From Bryobacterales bacterium (GTDB lineage Bacteria > Acidobacteriota > Terriglobia > Bryobacterales > Bryobacteraceae): a stretch of DNA of 64,000 nt. The stretch spans positions 6,088-70,087 of the forward strand of contig PMSX01000384.1 of NCBI GenBank assembly GCA_003167495.1, read 5' to 3'. This document shows positions 26,263-35,617 of this stretch, one piece after another; position 1 is the stretch's first letter; every line of letters begins with the position of its first letter. Under the pieces are notes generated by a model. It saw only the letters and a list, made by a program, of their open reading frames with translations. It had not been told where the DNA came from and did no database searches. The translations under genes and the position numbers were made by a program.

Positions 26263-26557
26263 CTCAATCTACCTAAGCTAAAAACATATCAACATGAACG
26301 TAGCAGAGTTTGTACCGATTGTTTTTGCGCTCCTTTTGCTGCTGGTCTCTCGGCCCGCTGACTGGGTTTGCGATGGAACGGGACCGCACGTAGCCGTTGT
26401 GGCGATTGTGCTGCGCTTGCTTTCGTACAGCCTAGTGGGTGGGGCAACCGGGACTGCACAGGGCAAGACTGACAAAAGAATTGTGATTACCCTATATTTC
26501 TATCCTTTGATCAGCCGATAGGTTTTTTAGGAAGCCCACAGGGGCCGAGCCATTGAA

Positions 26558-26758
26558 ATGAAATTCCGAAGAACATTCCGATGCATTAGTACCTTCTGGC
26601 AGGACGAGCAAGGTCAGGATATGGTCGAGTATTCGCTCCTTCTGGCGTTTATCGCTCTCGCCGCAGTTGCACTACTCAGCGGGATTAAGGTTCAGATTAA
26701 GGGGCTATTCTCGACGATTAGCAGTACGCTCTCCAGCACAAACGCAGCGGCGTCGTAA
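26558..26758 (+). CDS. Flp family type IVb pilin
   Basis: Small prepilin of 66 residues. A basic leader ends at G19, the predicted prepilin-peptidase site, and the mature N-terminus QDMVEYSLLLAFIALAAVALL has the Flp hallmark Glu at +5 and Tyr at +6 followed by the hydrophobic helix. No tad/cpa genes (secretin, ATPase TadA, TadB/C, CpaA) are nearby, so the assembly machinery must be elsewhere or the gene is an orphan. Confidence 0.9.
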   Translation: MKFRRTFRCISTFWQDEQGQDMVEYSLLLAFIALAAVALLSGIKVQIKGLFSTISSTLSSTNAAAS

Positions 26759-26794
26759 ATCGTTATACGATGCACTTGCCGTAGATCGACAATC

Positions 26795-27505
26795 CTAATC
26801 CAGCAACCCACTTACCGTCTCAAATCGATACCCTTGATCCCGCAACCTCGGCACAATCTCGCGCACCGCCGCGAGCGTATTCCTGATGTCTGGCCGAACA
26901 TTCACGCCCCGGCCATCGTGCAGGCAAACGATGCCTCCCGCCGAACTGTGGCTCAGCACGTATTCGCTGATCCTCTGCGCCGGCCAACGCCAGTCGAAGC
27001 CGATCACCGTCCACATTACCCCCAAAAGCAGTAGCCGTTCCTGCACCTCACGTAGCCCCAACCAGCGAAATCCATAAGGTGCGCGCATCAACATCGGCGT
27101 TACGCCTGTCTCCCCTTGAATGACTCGCTGGGCGTCGCTGAATTCACGGTTAATGAACTCGCGCGATTTGAACGGCAGCTTTGGGTGCGAATACGAGTGG
27201 TTCCCAATCTCATGCCCCGCGGCCGCCACTTGCCCCGCTATGTGTGGCAATCTCTTTACGTGCATGCCGCACTGAAAAAAGGTGGCCGCTACTCCTTCGT
27301 TTTCCAGGTACTCCAGCAAGTCGGGTGTACTCTCGCTCGGCCCATCGTCAAACGTGAGCGCGATCGATTTCCTGGTACCCCGCCCGCGATACACGGAAGG
27401 CCCAAACATTTGCGAACTCTTCGAGACGCTTCCATATGCGGCCGCGGCTGACAATCCGCCCAGCACCGCTCCCGCTGTGAACCCTAATGTTTTCGAAACG
27501 CTCAT
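26795..27505 (-). CDS. polysaccharide deacetylase (NodB domain)
   Basis: Carbohydrate esterase family 4 protein, 236 residues from the ATG at 27505 (MSVSKTLGFTAG). The frame is open to 27568, but that stretch overlaps the ATP-grasp gene. A membrane-anchor/signal segment at 1-30 is followed by NodB motifs: TFDDGP (metal-binding Asp pair), the His motif HSYSH, RAPYG and the late FDWRWP and LHDG motifs. It likely deacetylates a cell-wall or exopolysaccharide amino sugar. It starts 7 bases after the ATP-grasp stop. Confidence 0.9.
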   Translation of the reverse strand: MSVSKTLGFTAGAVLGGLSAAAAYGSVSKSSQMFGPSVYRGRGTRKSIALTFDDGPSESTPDLLEYLENEGVAATFFQCGMHVKRLPHIAGQVAAAGHEIGNHSYSHPKLPFKSREFINREFSDAQRVIQGETGVTPMLMRAPYGFRWLGLREVQERLLLLGVMWTVIGFDWRWPAQRISEYVLSHSSAGGIVCLHDGRGVNVRPDIRNTLAAVREIVPRLRDQGYRFETVSGLLD

Positions 27506-27512
27506 TGGCTCT

Positions 27513-28745
27513 TCACTCTCCCGGCTTATCACGTGGTGGCGCAGACGCGTGGTGATCTCTACGCACACGCTCGGTATACAACTTTAAGAGTTCGGAAACC
27601 CTTGCTCTTTGTGGCGATTTTACTATGAACCCAACGTGATGCTTCTTGTTCATTCGCCAAACTAATTCCGGTTCATTGAAATCGGAAGTGTGTGGCCACT
27701 CCTGCCGCGCCAGGGAAACCAGCAACCCCGCTTGCTGCCTGGGCTGCTCTGTGACCCGGTACGTGCCGCCACGTGCCGCCGCTGTCTCCACCTTCGCCCA
27801 TTCGGCCCACAAATTCAGTCCACTCGCCGCTTCAATCAAATCCGCAATGTTCGCGCCGCCCACCCGCGCAGACGTTTCCAGAAAGTAAAGAGAGCCGTCC
27901 GCATGCGCCTTGATGAACTCCGTATGCGACACACCGTCGCGCAATCCAAACGCGCTCAACACTGCTTTGTTCATCTCGCGCAAACTCACGTCCACTTCAC
28001 TGCCCGCCTCAAGCGTTTCCGTCGTGAAAATTCCCCCGCCGCTGGCCACTTCGAGCGGCGGCGTACCATACGCACTCGAAATAACGAAGACTACTTCACC
28101 GCCAAACCATATGGAATCCACATGAAAGATATCGCCCGGCACAAACTGCTCCAGCACGAAATAGGATTGTTCATCGCCCAGCCGGTGAATGTTGTCCCAT
28201 ACCTCTTCCTTGCTGTGGCACTTGCGAATGCCCATGGCCCCTGCCAGCAGTCTCGGTTTTAGTACCCAAGGCGGTGGAACTTTCTCAAGAAAATCCGTGA
28301 TGTCTTGATAATGAAACGTGCTCGTGAACGGCGGCACGAGAATCCCGCTTTCGGCCGCCCGCCTGCGCATCGCCAATTTGTCGCGAAAATAGCGAGTTGC
28401 CGTTTCGCCGAAACCTGGTAAGCGCAAGTGCTCCCTTAATAGCGCCGCCTTTTCCAAATCGAAATCGTCCAGCGGCACAATCCGCTCAATCCGTTCCGTT
28501 CGGCACAAATGGTTCACCCCTTGCACCATGTGAACCAGGTTCCATTCAAACTCTTTGTCGGGTAGGTAGAAAATGTCGTCGTAGATGCCCGCGGGCCATT
28601 TCCCCTCCAAGCTCTGCGAGGTTAAGAGCAACACCCGACAGCCCTGCTGTTTTGCTTCTTCTAGAAATCGCTGGCCCTTTTCATAGCTCGCCAGGCACAA
28701 CATGGTTAACGCTTGTTCGGCCTTCATCTCAATGCCGTTCAGCAT
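27513..28745 (-). CDS. ATP-grasp domain protein
   Basis: ATP-grasp ligase-like protein, 410 residues. Pre-ATP-grasp domain in the first ~115 residues; ATP-grasp core from about 120 to 310 with PPWVLKPRLLAGAMGIRK (ATP-binding Lys), VLEQFVPGDIFHVDSI and the metal-binding ETSARVGGANIADLIEAASG. Such proteins ligate a carboxylate to an amine or thiol; the substrate is not evident. It is coupled to a polysaccharide deacetylase downstream. The start may be the Met at 28727. Confidence 0.88.
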   Translation of the reverse strand: MLNGIEMKAEQALTMLCLASYEKGQRFLEEAKQQGCRVLLLTSQSLEGKWPAGIYDDIFYLPDKEFEWNLVHMVQGVNHLCRTERIERIVPLDDFDLEKAALLREHLRLPGFGETATRYFRDKLAMRRRAAESGILVPPFTSTFHYQDITDFLEKVPPPWVLKPRLLAGAMGIRKCHSKEEVWDNIHRLGDEQSYFVLEQFVPGDIFHVDSIWFGGEVVFVISSAYGTPPLEVASGGGIFTTETLEAGSEVDVSLREMNKAVLSAFGLRDGVSHTEFIKAHADGSLYFLETSARVGGANIADLIEAASGLNLWAEWAKVETAAARGGTYRVTEQPRQQAGLLVSLARQEWPHTSDFNEPELVWRMNKKHHVGFIVKSPQRARVSELLKLYTERVRRDHHASAPPRDKPGE

Positions 28746-28786
28746 AGCGCTTTTCCTGCTACCATTGTCAGACGTTAGCGTAACTG

Positions 28787-28806
28787 TTTCGTTCCGTCAA
28801 ACGAAA
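28787..28806 (+). promoter_or_regulatory. inverted repeat just upstream of the cytochrome b gene
   Basis: TTTCGTT-CCGTCA-AACGAAA, perfect 7-base arms, 10 bases upstream of the ATG at 28817 and overlapping the purine-rich ribosome-binding stretch. It may be an operator or a hairpin limiting translation. Confidence 0.3.
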
Positions 28807-28816
28807 GAAGATTTGT

Positions 28817-29470
28817 ATGGCGAAACTCGTTCTCAAGCACCTTCTCGCAATTCGCTGGTTCCACTGGGTCAATTTCCCGATTCTCTTTCTCATGATTTGG
28901 AGCGGCCTGCTCATCTATTGGGCGTACCCCATCTATCATTTGGGCCCCATTCAGCTCTTTCCCCAGTGGCTTTTTGCGATGTTCGGCATGAAGTTCCGGC
29001 TGGCCGAAGGTATGGCGTTGCATTTTGTCTTTATGTGGCTCTTTATTGTCAACGGAATCCTGTACGTTGCCTATACATTGTTTTCCGGCGAATGGCGATA
29101 TCTGGTTCCAACATCCCGATCCGCGTTCCGCGACGCCTGGCACGTCTTTTTGCATGATCTTCATTTGCGCAAAGAAATGCCGCCCCAGGAAAAATACAAC
29201 GCCGCCCAACAAATAGCCTATACCGGGATCGTCGTCATGGGCGTTGGCTCGCTCATTACCGGCCTTGCCATTTACAAGCCCGCCCAACTCGCCTGGCTCG
29301 CTACCCTCTGTGGCGGCTATGAATCAGCGCGCGTCATTCATTTTGTCCTAACGATGGGCTACATCGGTTTCTTTTTGATTCACGTCGCTCAAGTGATACT
29401 GGCCGGCTGGAATAATTTTCGCGGCATGGTGATTGGCTATGAACTCGTTCGAGATGGGGAAGAACAATGA
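28817..29470 (+). CDS. cytochrome b/b6-type membrane subunit
   Basis: Di-heme cytochrome b-like protein of 217 residues with four or five helices and His residues suited for heme ligation (RWFHWVNF in helix 1, ALHFVFMWLF, VIHFVLTMGYIGFFLIHV). It overlaps the next gene by 4 bases (ATGA), so it is the membrane electron donor or acceptor for the molybdopterin enzyme. Confidence 0.85.
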   Translation: MAKLVLKHLLAIRWFHWVNFPILFLMIWSGLLIYWAYPIYHLGPIQLFPQWLFAMFGMKFRLAEGMALHFVFMWLFIVNGILYVAYTLFSGEWRYLVPTSRSAFRDAWHVFLHDLHLRKEMPPQEKYNAAQQIAYTGIVVMGVGSLITGLAIYKPAQLAWLATLCGGYESARVIHFVLTMGYIGFFLIHVAQVILAGWNNFRGMVIGYELVRDGEEQ

Positions 29471-30249
29471 ACAACCGCCACCGCGAAATCGTTCTTCCCG
29501 ACGCTGATCTCAAACGCGAACTGCAAAAAAAATCACGCCGCGGCTTTCTGTTGGGTGGCATCGCCGCCGTGGGCGCTTTGGGCGCCTACGAAGCCGTCCG
29601 CCTCTCTCACACCGACAACGACGTTCCGTGGCCGCAGCGCCGCGTTCTCGATCTCAACGGCAAACTGTGGCACAGCTACGTGAACGATGCGCACCTCATG
29701 CCCACCTATTCGGCTAGCCACATCGGTTACCTTAAGCCCAATGGCGATCACGGTCTGGACGATGAACCTGACGACCAAGGTAATCCTCCCGCATGGGACG
29801 GTTTGCAACTGGAAAGCCCTGGTGCGACTCCACTGACTCTTCAACTCTCCGATGTGCAATCTCTGCCGCGTCATGAGATGACTACCAAGTTCTGTTGCAT
29901 CGAAGGTTGGAGCGTCGTCCAAAAGTGGACCGGCGCTCGCTTCTCAGACTTCACCAGGAAATTTCTGCCGCCCCACGCCGGCATGACTGATTATGTCTAC
30001 ATGGCCACTGACGGTGAAGATTATTTCGTCGGCCTCGATATGAAGAGCGCTGTCCACCCACAAACGCTTTTGGCCTGGGAGCAGAATGATAAGCCGCTCG
30101 TTTATGAGCACGGCGCCCCGCTCCGCCTGATCATTCCCGTCAAATACGGCATTAAGAACATCAAGCGAATTGGCTTGATTCGATACACTAACCAAAGGCC
30201 ACGCGACTTCTGGTATGAGCAGGGGTACGATTGGTTCGCAGGTCTGTGA
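29467..30249 (+). CDS. Tat-exported molybdopterin oxidoreductase (sulfite oxidase fold)
   Basis: Oxidoreductase of the sulfite-oxidase/MsrP-type molybdopterin fold, 260 residues. Tat signal with SRRGFLLGG at 23-31 and a hydrophobic helix. The Mo-ligand cysteine is in the motif TKFCCIEGWS (C143 or C144). The C-terminal region has LIIPVKYGIKNIKRI, typical of the fold. With the upstream cytochrome b it forms a two-gene periplasmic redox unit similar in logic to MsrPQ, but the membrane partner is longer and of the b/b6 type. The substrate is unknown. Confidence 0.88.
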   Translation: MNNRHREIVLPDADLKRELQKKSRRGFLLGGIAAVGALGAYEAVRLSHTDNDVPWPQRRVLDLNGKLWHSYVNDAHLMPTYSASHIGYLKPNGDHGLDDEPDDQGNPPAWDGLQLESPGATPLTLQLSDVQSLPRHEMTTKFCCIEGWSVVQKWTGARFSDFTRKFLPPHAGMTDYVYMATDGEDYFVGLDMKSAVHPQTLLAWEQNDKPLVYEHGAPLRLIIPVKYGIKNIKRIGLIRYTNQRPRDFWYEQGYDWFAGL

Positions 30250-30252
30250 TAC

Positions 30253-30960
30253 TTGGCTGATACTAAACTTTATTGCGGCACATCTGGATTCGCTTATCCA
30301 AGCTGGAAACCCGGTTTCTATCCCGAGAAGCTGCCAAGCGCAAAATTTCTGTCTTACTATGCCACGCGCCTGAACGCGGTGGAAATCAACTATACCTACA
30401 GGCGCATCGCCTCAGCCTCGACGTTTGAAAAATGGATCGCAGCCACCGGACCTGGCTTCATGTTTCTTCCCAAAGCGCACATGAAGATTACCCACTCGCT
30501 CAAACTCAAAGACGCTGAAGACTTCACCCGTCTTTTCCTTGAATCGCTCGAACCGCTACGCGCCGCCGGCCGTCTCGGTCCAATCCTTTTTCAACTTGCC
30601 CCGTCGTTCAAGGCCGATCTCGAACGCCTTTCGGAATTCGTCCGCCTGCTTCCCAAAACGAGTAAATACGTGTTCGAATTCCGCAACACAAGCTGGTTTT
30701 GCGAAAGTGTTTACAACATTCTGCGCGAGTCAAACGTGGGCCTCTGCCAAGCCGAAAACGAGAATTTGGAGACGCCCCACGTTCTGACTGCCGATTTCGT
30801 TTATCTGCGCCTACGCAAACCCGACTACACTCAGTCCGAACTCGATGAAATTCAGCGCCGCACTCAGCAGTACCTTAGCAACAGCTACGTGACCTACGCC
30901 ATTTTCAAGCACGAAGACACTCCCGCCGGGGCTCTTTACGCCGAGCGGCTTCGGGCTTGA
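30253..30960 (+). CDS. DUF72 family protein (TIM-barrel)
   Basis: DUF72 (YecE-like) protein, 235 residues, starting at TTG 30253. The family pattern is clear: YCGTSGFAYPSWKPGFYP at the N-terminus, then LNAVEINYTYRR, FLPKAHMKITH and a C-terminal YVYLR-type stretch. The function of the family is not established. It lies 3 bases after the molybdopterin enzyme gene and overlaps an upstream extension of the VWA frame. Confidence 0.88.
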   Translation: MADTKLYCGTSGFAYPSWKPGFYPEKLPSAKFLSYYATRLNAVEINYTYRRIASASTFEKWIAATGPGFMFLPKAHMKITHSLKLKDAEDFTRLFLESLEPLRAAGRLGPILFQLAPSFKADLERLSEFVRLLPKTSKYVFEFRNTSWFCESVYNILRESNVGLCQAENENLETPHVLTADFVYLRLRKPDYTQSELDEIQRRTQQYLSNSYVTYAIFKHEDTPAGALYAERLRA

Positions 30961-31022
30961 CGCGGCGCGGCGTCGATCCCCTAATGGCAAAATTAAGGAG
31001 ACCCGCTTGGAGGTCCATGGGC

Positions 31023-32093
31023 ATGAGTGGTCGATATCAAAGTTTGATCTGCGTAGTAGGTTTTTGCTGTCTTCGTCTTTTTGCCCAGCAGAATCCGCCA
31101 TCGGGAGAATCGCAAAGCCCGGCGTCTGCGCCGCGCGGCCCCGCGAATCGCCACATGACGCTCGAGGTGACGGTGGCTGATCGATCGGGCCAACTCATCC
31201 CTGACCTGCAACAACAGGACTTTACGCTTTTAGACAACAAGCAACCACAGCAGATTGTCTCGTTTCGCGCAGTGCAGCGTGAAGTTTCCGATCCGCCCGA
31301 GGTCGTCTTTGTGATAGATGAGGTCAACGCTGGTTATCAGACCGTCGCGATCGCACGAAAACAACTCCAGGATTTCCTGAAACGGGACGCTGGAAAGTTA
31401 GCGCGGCCGGCGTCGCTCGTTTTCTTCTCCGATAAGGGAGCCGCCATAGGGGGCGTTCCTACGTCTGACGGCAACGCCCTGATCGCGCAGATGAACGACA
31501 ACGAACACGGTCTCCGCACGAGTCGTCGCTCAGAAGGAGCCTACGGCGCGCTTGAGAGGGTCCAGTTATCTCTCAACGCGCTAGGGGAAATTGCCCAGTA
31601 CGAATCGAAACGGCCCGCCCGAAAACTTGTGATCTGGATCAGTCCAGGTTGGGCCCTACTATCCGGCCCGAACATCCGCTTGAGCCCAAAGGACGAGGAT
31701 TCGATCTTCCGTTCAGTCATTGGTATTTCGGATGAGCTTCGCAACTCGCGCATCACTCTCTCCAGCGTTGATCCGTTAGGCGCCAACTCAGGCATGATGC
31801 GAACCTTCTATTACAAAGACTTCCTCAAGCCGGTGAAGAAACCGAATCAGGTGAATTTCGGGAACGTGTCGCTCCAGGTGATTGCCACCCAAAGCGGCGG
31901 CCTTGTTCTCAATTCCAGCAACGATATAGCAGGAGAAATCGCTCGCTGCTTTGCCGACGCCAGCAGCTTTTACGAACTCAGCTTCGATGGCCCACCAGCC
32001 GACGGTCCCAACGACTATCATGCGCTCGAGGTTAAGATTGACAAGCCGGGGCTTACCGCGCGAACACGCGCCGGGTATTACGCCCAGCCCTAG
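31023..32093 (+). CDS. secreted VWA-domain protein (acidobacterial type)
   Basis: Protein of 356 residues. The frame is open from 30957; I choose ATG 31023 because GGAGG (31009-31013) lies 9 bases upstream and the reading begins with a signal peptide (SLICVVGFCCLRLFAQQ). An N-terminal beta segment (LEVTVADRSGQLIPDLQQQDFTLLDN) is followed by a von Willebrand A domain with a changed MIDAS start (FVIDEVNAGY). The C-terminus ends DKPGLTARTRAGYYA. This architecture is very common in Acidobacteria; function unknown. Confidence 0.85.
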   Translation: MSGRYQSLICVVGFCCLRLFAQQNPPSGESQSPASAPRGPANRHMTLEVTVADRSGQLIPDLQQQDFTLLDNKQPQQIVSFRAVQREVSDPPEVVFVIDEVNAGYQTVAIARKQLQDFLKRDAGKLARPASLVFFSDKGAAIGGVPTSDGNALIAQMNDNEHGLRTSRRSEGAYGALERVQLSLNALGEIAQYESKRPARKLVIWISPGWALLSGPNIRLSPKDEDSIFRSVIGISDELRNSRITLSSVDPLGANSGMMRTFYYKDFLKPVKKPNQVNFGNVSLQVIATQSGGLVLNSSNDIAGEIARCFADASSFYELSFDGPPADGPNDYHALEVKIDKPGLTARTRAGYYAQP

Positions 32094-32209
32094 CGCGCGG
32101 CTTCCCATATTTCGAGCCTCGACCAAGCGAAGGTACGAACTCAGCCCCATAATCGGATAGACTCAGTGGTACTTCCCACGAGTATGTCTGATCAAAAGGA
32201 GAAATCGAA

Positions 32210-33849
32210 ATGCGCCGGTTTGGAAACCTGTTGATTGTTCTCGTTCTCGCGGCGGTCGGGTTTGCGCAGAAAATTGCGCCGCCTCCGGATGCCGCAAGCC
32301 AAGTGCAGAAAATCTTCGCGCCTTTCAATCACACTGACAGTCCGGGATGCGCAGTGGGCGCGTCGATCGACAACGTGACGGTGCTCAACGCGGCTTACGG
32401 CATGGCGGACCTGGAACACAACATCGCGCTCAGCCCGGATTCAGTGTTCGAGATCGGCTCGGTGACGAAACAGTTCACGGCCGCAGCGGTGTTGTTGTTG
32501 GCGCAGGACGGGAAGCTTTCGCTGGACGACCCGGCGCGGAAATATTTTCCAGAGCTTCCCGACTATGCAAACATGATCACCATTCGTCATCTGCTGAATC
32601 ACACCAGCGGACTGCGCGATTGGGGCTCGGTCGCCTATATTGGGGGGTGGCCGCGCGGCACGCGCGCCAATTCGAACGCGAATGTCCTCGATATCACAAT
32701 CCGGCAGAAGGCGCTCAATTATCCGCCCGGCGCGGAATGGTCATACACCAACACGGGATACAATCTGCTGGCGATGCTGGTGGGACGCGTGTCTGGAAAG
32801 TCGCTGGCCGAATTTACCAGGGAGAGAATCTTCCTGCCGCTCGGAATGACGTCCACGGAATGGCGCGATGATTATCAGCGCATCGTGCAGAATCGCGCAA
32901 TCGCATATGCGCAGTCGGACGGGACCGTGCGCCTGGAAATGCCGTTTGAAAATGCGCACGGCAACGGAGGTTTGCTGACCACGGTCGGCGACATGCTCCG
33001 CTGGAATCGCAACTTCACGGAGATGAAGGTGGGCGGACCGGCATTTGTCCAGGCGCAGATTCAGCAGGGACGCCTGAACGACGGCGCAGTGATCTCCTAC
33101 GCCTCCGGCTTGGAGGTTACGTCGCACAGTGGCCTTCACGAAGTGAGCCATGGCGGAGCCACCGCTGGATATCGTGCCTGGCTGGGCCGCTTTCCGGACC
33201 AGGGGCTTTCCGTCGCGGTGCTTTGCAATACTACGGCGATGCACCTCGATATCGCGTACGCCGTGGCAGACGTTTATCTCGCGAGCGTCCTGCCGAAACA
33301 TCCCGACACTTCCGTTCATGTCGATCCGGCAGTCCTGCAGCAAGACGCTGGGTTGTATCGCAGCGTTCGAGATCACACGACGCTTCTGTCGACTTTAGGG
33401 ATGGAAATCTGGTTACTGTGGGCGGCGTGCTGAAAGCTTCTTCGCCGAATTCATTCGTCGTGGATGAAAACAGCGTCGTGAAATTCGAGCCCGAAGGATC
33501 GGGAAAGACGGGCGGGATGCGAATTGTCTCCGAAATGTGCGTCGAGTCGTACGAAAAAGTTGAGCGCGCGAATCCGAGCCGCGCGGATCTCGAAGCAATG
33601 GCCGGCGAGTACACGAGCGACGAAGCCGAGGTAACCCTTAAGGTTGCCGTCGAACAGAACGGGTTGGTAATCCATCAGCGGCCCGACAGAACGATCCCAC
33701 TCACCCCAACCTATCGGGACGGATTCAGTTGTTCACTGGGAAGCGTCCGGTTCATCCGCGACTCGGGCGGCCGAGTGACCGAATTGAGTATCGGGGAGTC
33801 GCGCATGTGGGACCTTCGACTGCCGCGGGTTCAGCCTGCGAATCGCTAG
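32210..33849 (+). pseudogene. serine hydrolase (class C beta-lactamase family), frameshifted
   Basis: Secreted penicillin-binding-protein-like hydrolase. The first frame (407 codons) has a signal peptide, the S84-x-x-K87 motif (SVTK), YTN in WSYTNTGYN, and HGG in VSHGGATAGY. Near 33385-33395 the homologous reading leaves this frame: the continuation VDFRDGNLVTVGGVLK to the end at 33849 is one base out of register (a 1-base deletion). The catalytic domain is complete before the break, and only the C-terminal beta domain is displaced, so a truncated active protein, a natural pseudogene, or a sequencing error are all possible. AGGAG lies ahead of the ATG. Confidence 0.82.
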
Positions 33850-34087
33850 GATCCTACTTCAAGCCATATGGCTTGGGCGCTTTGTCCCGGAGCACCAGAC
33901 GACGGCATAGCTCCCAGTTGGCTATTCGGAAACAATTTGCTCTTAAGTTAGCGCCTATGGGACCAGCCCCTATACGAGCCCGCATGCCCAACCATCGCGT
34001 GCTCGCTGTCCCATTTTGCATTGTTCGCTGCCTCATCGCTAAAAGTCACAACCTGTTCAATCCGGCACCGCCGGACGCCGGGCCGCC

Positions 34088-34240
34088 CTAATTCGGAATG
34101 CGGTACTCTCGCCACCAAACGATCCCCTGACCGATAAATGCCGCCGCCGTCAGCACCGCCAATATGACAATACCAACTCGTACCCAGAATTGCCGACGCC
34201 GATTGAACCTCGGGTTGAACCCTGGGTCGAACCCACTCAC
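34088..34240 (-). CDS. small single-pass membrane protein
   Basis: A 50-residue protein starting at GTG 34240 with GGAGG 5-6 bases upstream; an upstream TTG at 34276 lacks a ribosome-binding site. It reads SGFDPGFNPRFNRRRQFW followed by one hydrophobic helix (VRVGIVILAVLTAAAFIGQGIVW) and a short basic tail. It sits 53 bases downstream of the dipeptidase gene on the same strand. I do not recognise a family. Confidence 0.55.
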   Translation of the reverse strand: MSGFDPGFNPRFNRRRQFWVRVGIVILAVLTAAAFIGQGIVWWREYRIPN

Positions 34241-34293
34241 TGCATCCTCCGAAATTGAACCCCAGTCTCCGACCAAAACAGCATAGCCGAAGC

Positions 34294-35523
34294 CTATGGG
34301 TGAGCCCGCAGTTCCCGGCTTACGCGTTCAGCCTGCTCCATCACGCGAAGCGTGTTCTCCCCCAGAATTTTCCGGACATCTCCTTCGGAGTAACCTTTTT
34401 TCAATAGCGCGTCCGTAATCTTTGGCAGCTTGGAGCAATCCTCCATTCCGTCGGGCATGCTGGCGCCATCGAAATCGGAGCCAAGCCCGACATGGTCGGC
34501 GCCTACCAGTTTTACCGCGTGATCTATGTGATCCACGATTCGCTCCCAACTCACGTGCGGCAGCTTCCCTTCCTCTGTCAACTTCTTTTCCCTGTTCGCC
34601 AGTTCGCGTGAAACACAAGCCTCATCGTTATTGCAGTGCTTAGTGATTTCACACAGTTGCTGCACCACGCCGCCGGTTTCCTTGTCAGAGGCATCTTTGT
34701 ATGCCTGGTCAATGAAACTCTTTTCGTAGTTGATCTGAATGACGCCGCCTTTCGCGGCCAGCGCCTTAATCATGTCGTCAGTCATATCGCGCGGGTGGTT
34801 GCACAGCGCGCGGCAAGATGAGTGTGAGGCGATGAGCGGAGCTTTGCTTACTTCGAGCGCGTCGTAGAACGTTTTATCGCTTACATGCGAAATGTCCACC
34901 ATAATCCCCTGACGGTTCATTTCGCGCACAATCTCCTTGCCAAAGTCAGTCAGGCCGTTGTGAGCGGGTTTATCGGTTGAAGAGTCCGCCCATTCGTCAT
35001 TGTAAAAGTGGGTAAGCGTCATGTAGCGAACGCCGAGATCGGCAAAAATCCGCAACACGCGGATGTCGTTACCTATCATGTGGCCCCCTTCTACTCCCAT
35101 CAGCGCGGCGATCTTTCCTTCTTCGTGTGCGCGCCGCACATCGTAGGCCGTGCGTGCAAACACCATTTCTTTTGAATACTTGTTTACGTTCTCGTGCACC
35201 GCGTCTATCTGATCGAGTGCCTTTTGCACTGCTGGCGGGCCCATAATTTTTCCGTCAATCCAGATGGAAAAGAAAATGGCATTCATTCCGCCTTCGCGCA
35301 TGCGGGGAATGTCCACGTGGCCATCCGCGTTACGCTTGCCAAGGTCGTAGTCTGCTGAAAAGAAGCGTTGCGTGGTGTCATCATGCGTGTCCAGCACAAT
35401 CGAAGAAAAGTGCAGCTTATGCGCGCGGGCGGAAATCTCATCGCCCGGGACAGCGCGCGCCACAATGGCAATGCCGATCAAGCAGAAAATAGCAGACAAA
35501 ACGACAGCTCGCGTAAGACGCAT
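34294..35523 (-). CDS. membrane dipeptidase (peptidase M19)
   Basis: Renal-dipeptidase family zinc peptidase, 409 residues from ATG 35523, chosen because GGAGG lies just upstream; the frame is open to 35544. Signal peptide or anchor (about 5-25). Metal-binding motifs are visible: VLDTHDD (usually HxD; here THDDT), MGVEGGH (bridging Glu), DISHVSDKTF, ASHSSCRALCNHPRDM and the late GLGSDFDG. It cleaves dipeptides or related amides in the periplasm. Confidence 0.92.
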   Translation of the reverse strand: MRLTRAVVLSAIFCLIGIAIVARAVPGDEISARAHKLHFSSIVLDTHDDTTQRFFSADYDLGKRNADGHVDIPRMREGGMNAIFFSIWIDGKIMGPPAVQKALDQIDAVHENVNKYSKEMVFARTAYDVRRAHEEGKIAALMGVEGGHMIGNDIRVLRIFADLGVRYMTLTHFYNDEWADSSTDKPAHNGLTDFGKEIVREMNRQGIMVDISHVSDKTFYDALEVSKAPLIASHSSCRALCNHPRDMTDDMIKALAAKGGVIQINYEKSFIDQAYKDASDKETGGVVQQLCEITKHCNNDEACVSRELANREKKLTEEGKLPHVSWERIVDHIDHAVKLVGADHVGLGSDFDGASMPDGMEDCSKLPKITDALLKKGYSEGDVRKILGENTLRVMEQAERVSRELRAHP

Positions 35524-35617
35524 GATTCCTCCAGTCCAAATCATGGCACACCGGGAGGATCCTATCTGTCAAAATTCAAGGCGTCTCTCAGCCTGCCGCT
35601 TGCGTGGAGGGCTGAGC

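Noticed and set aside
26294-26521. Plus-strand frame of 75 codons with a hydrophobic N-terminus between the esterase and the Flp pilin
   Set aside because: No Shine-Dalgarno site, the second half is not protein-like, and no family is recognised.
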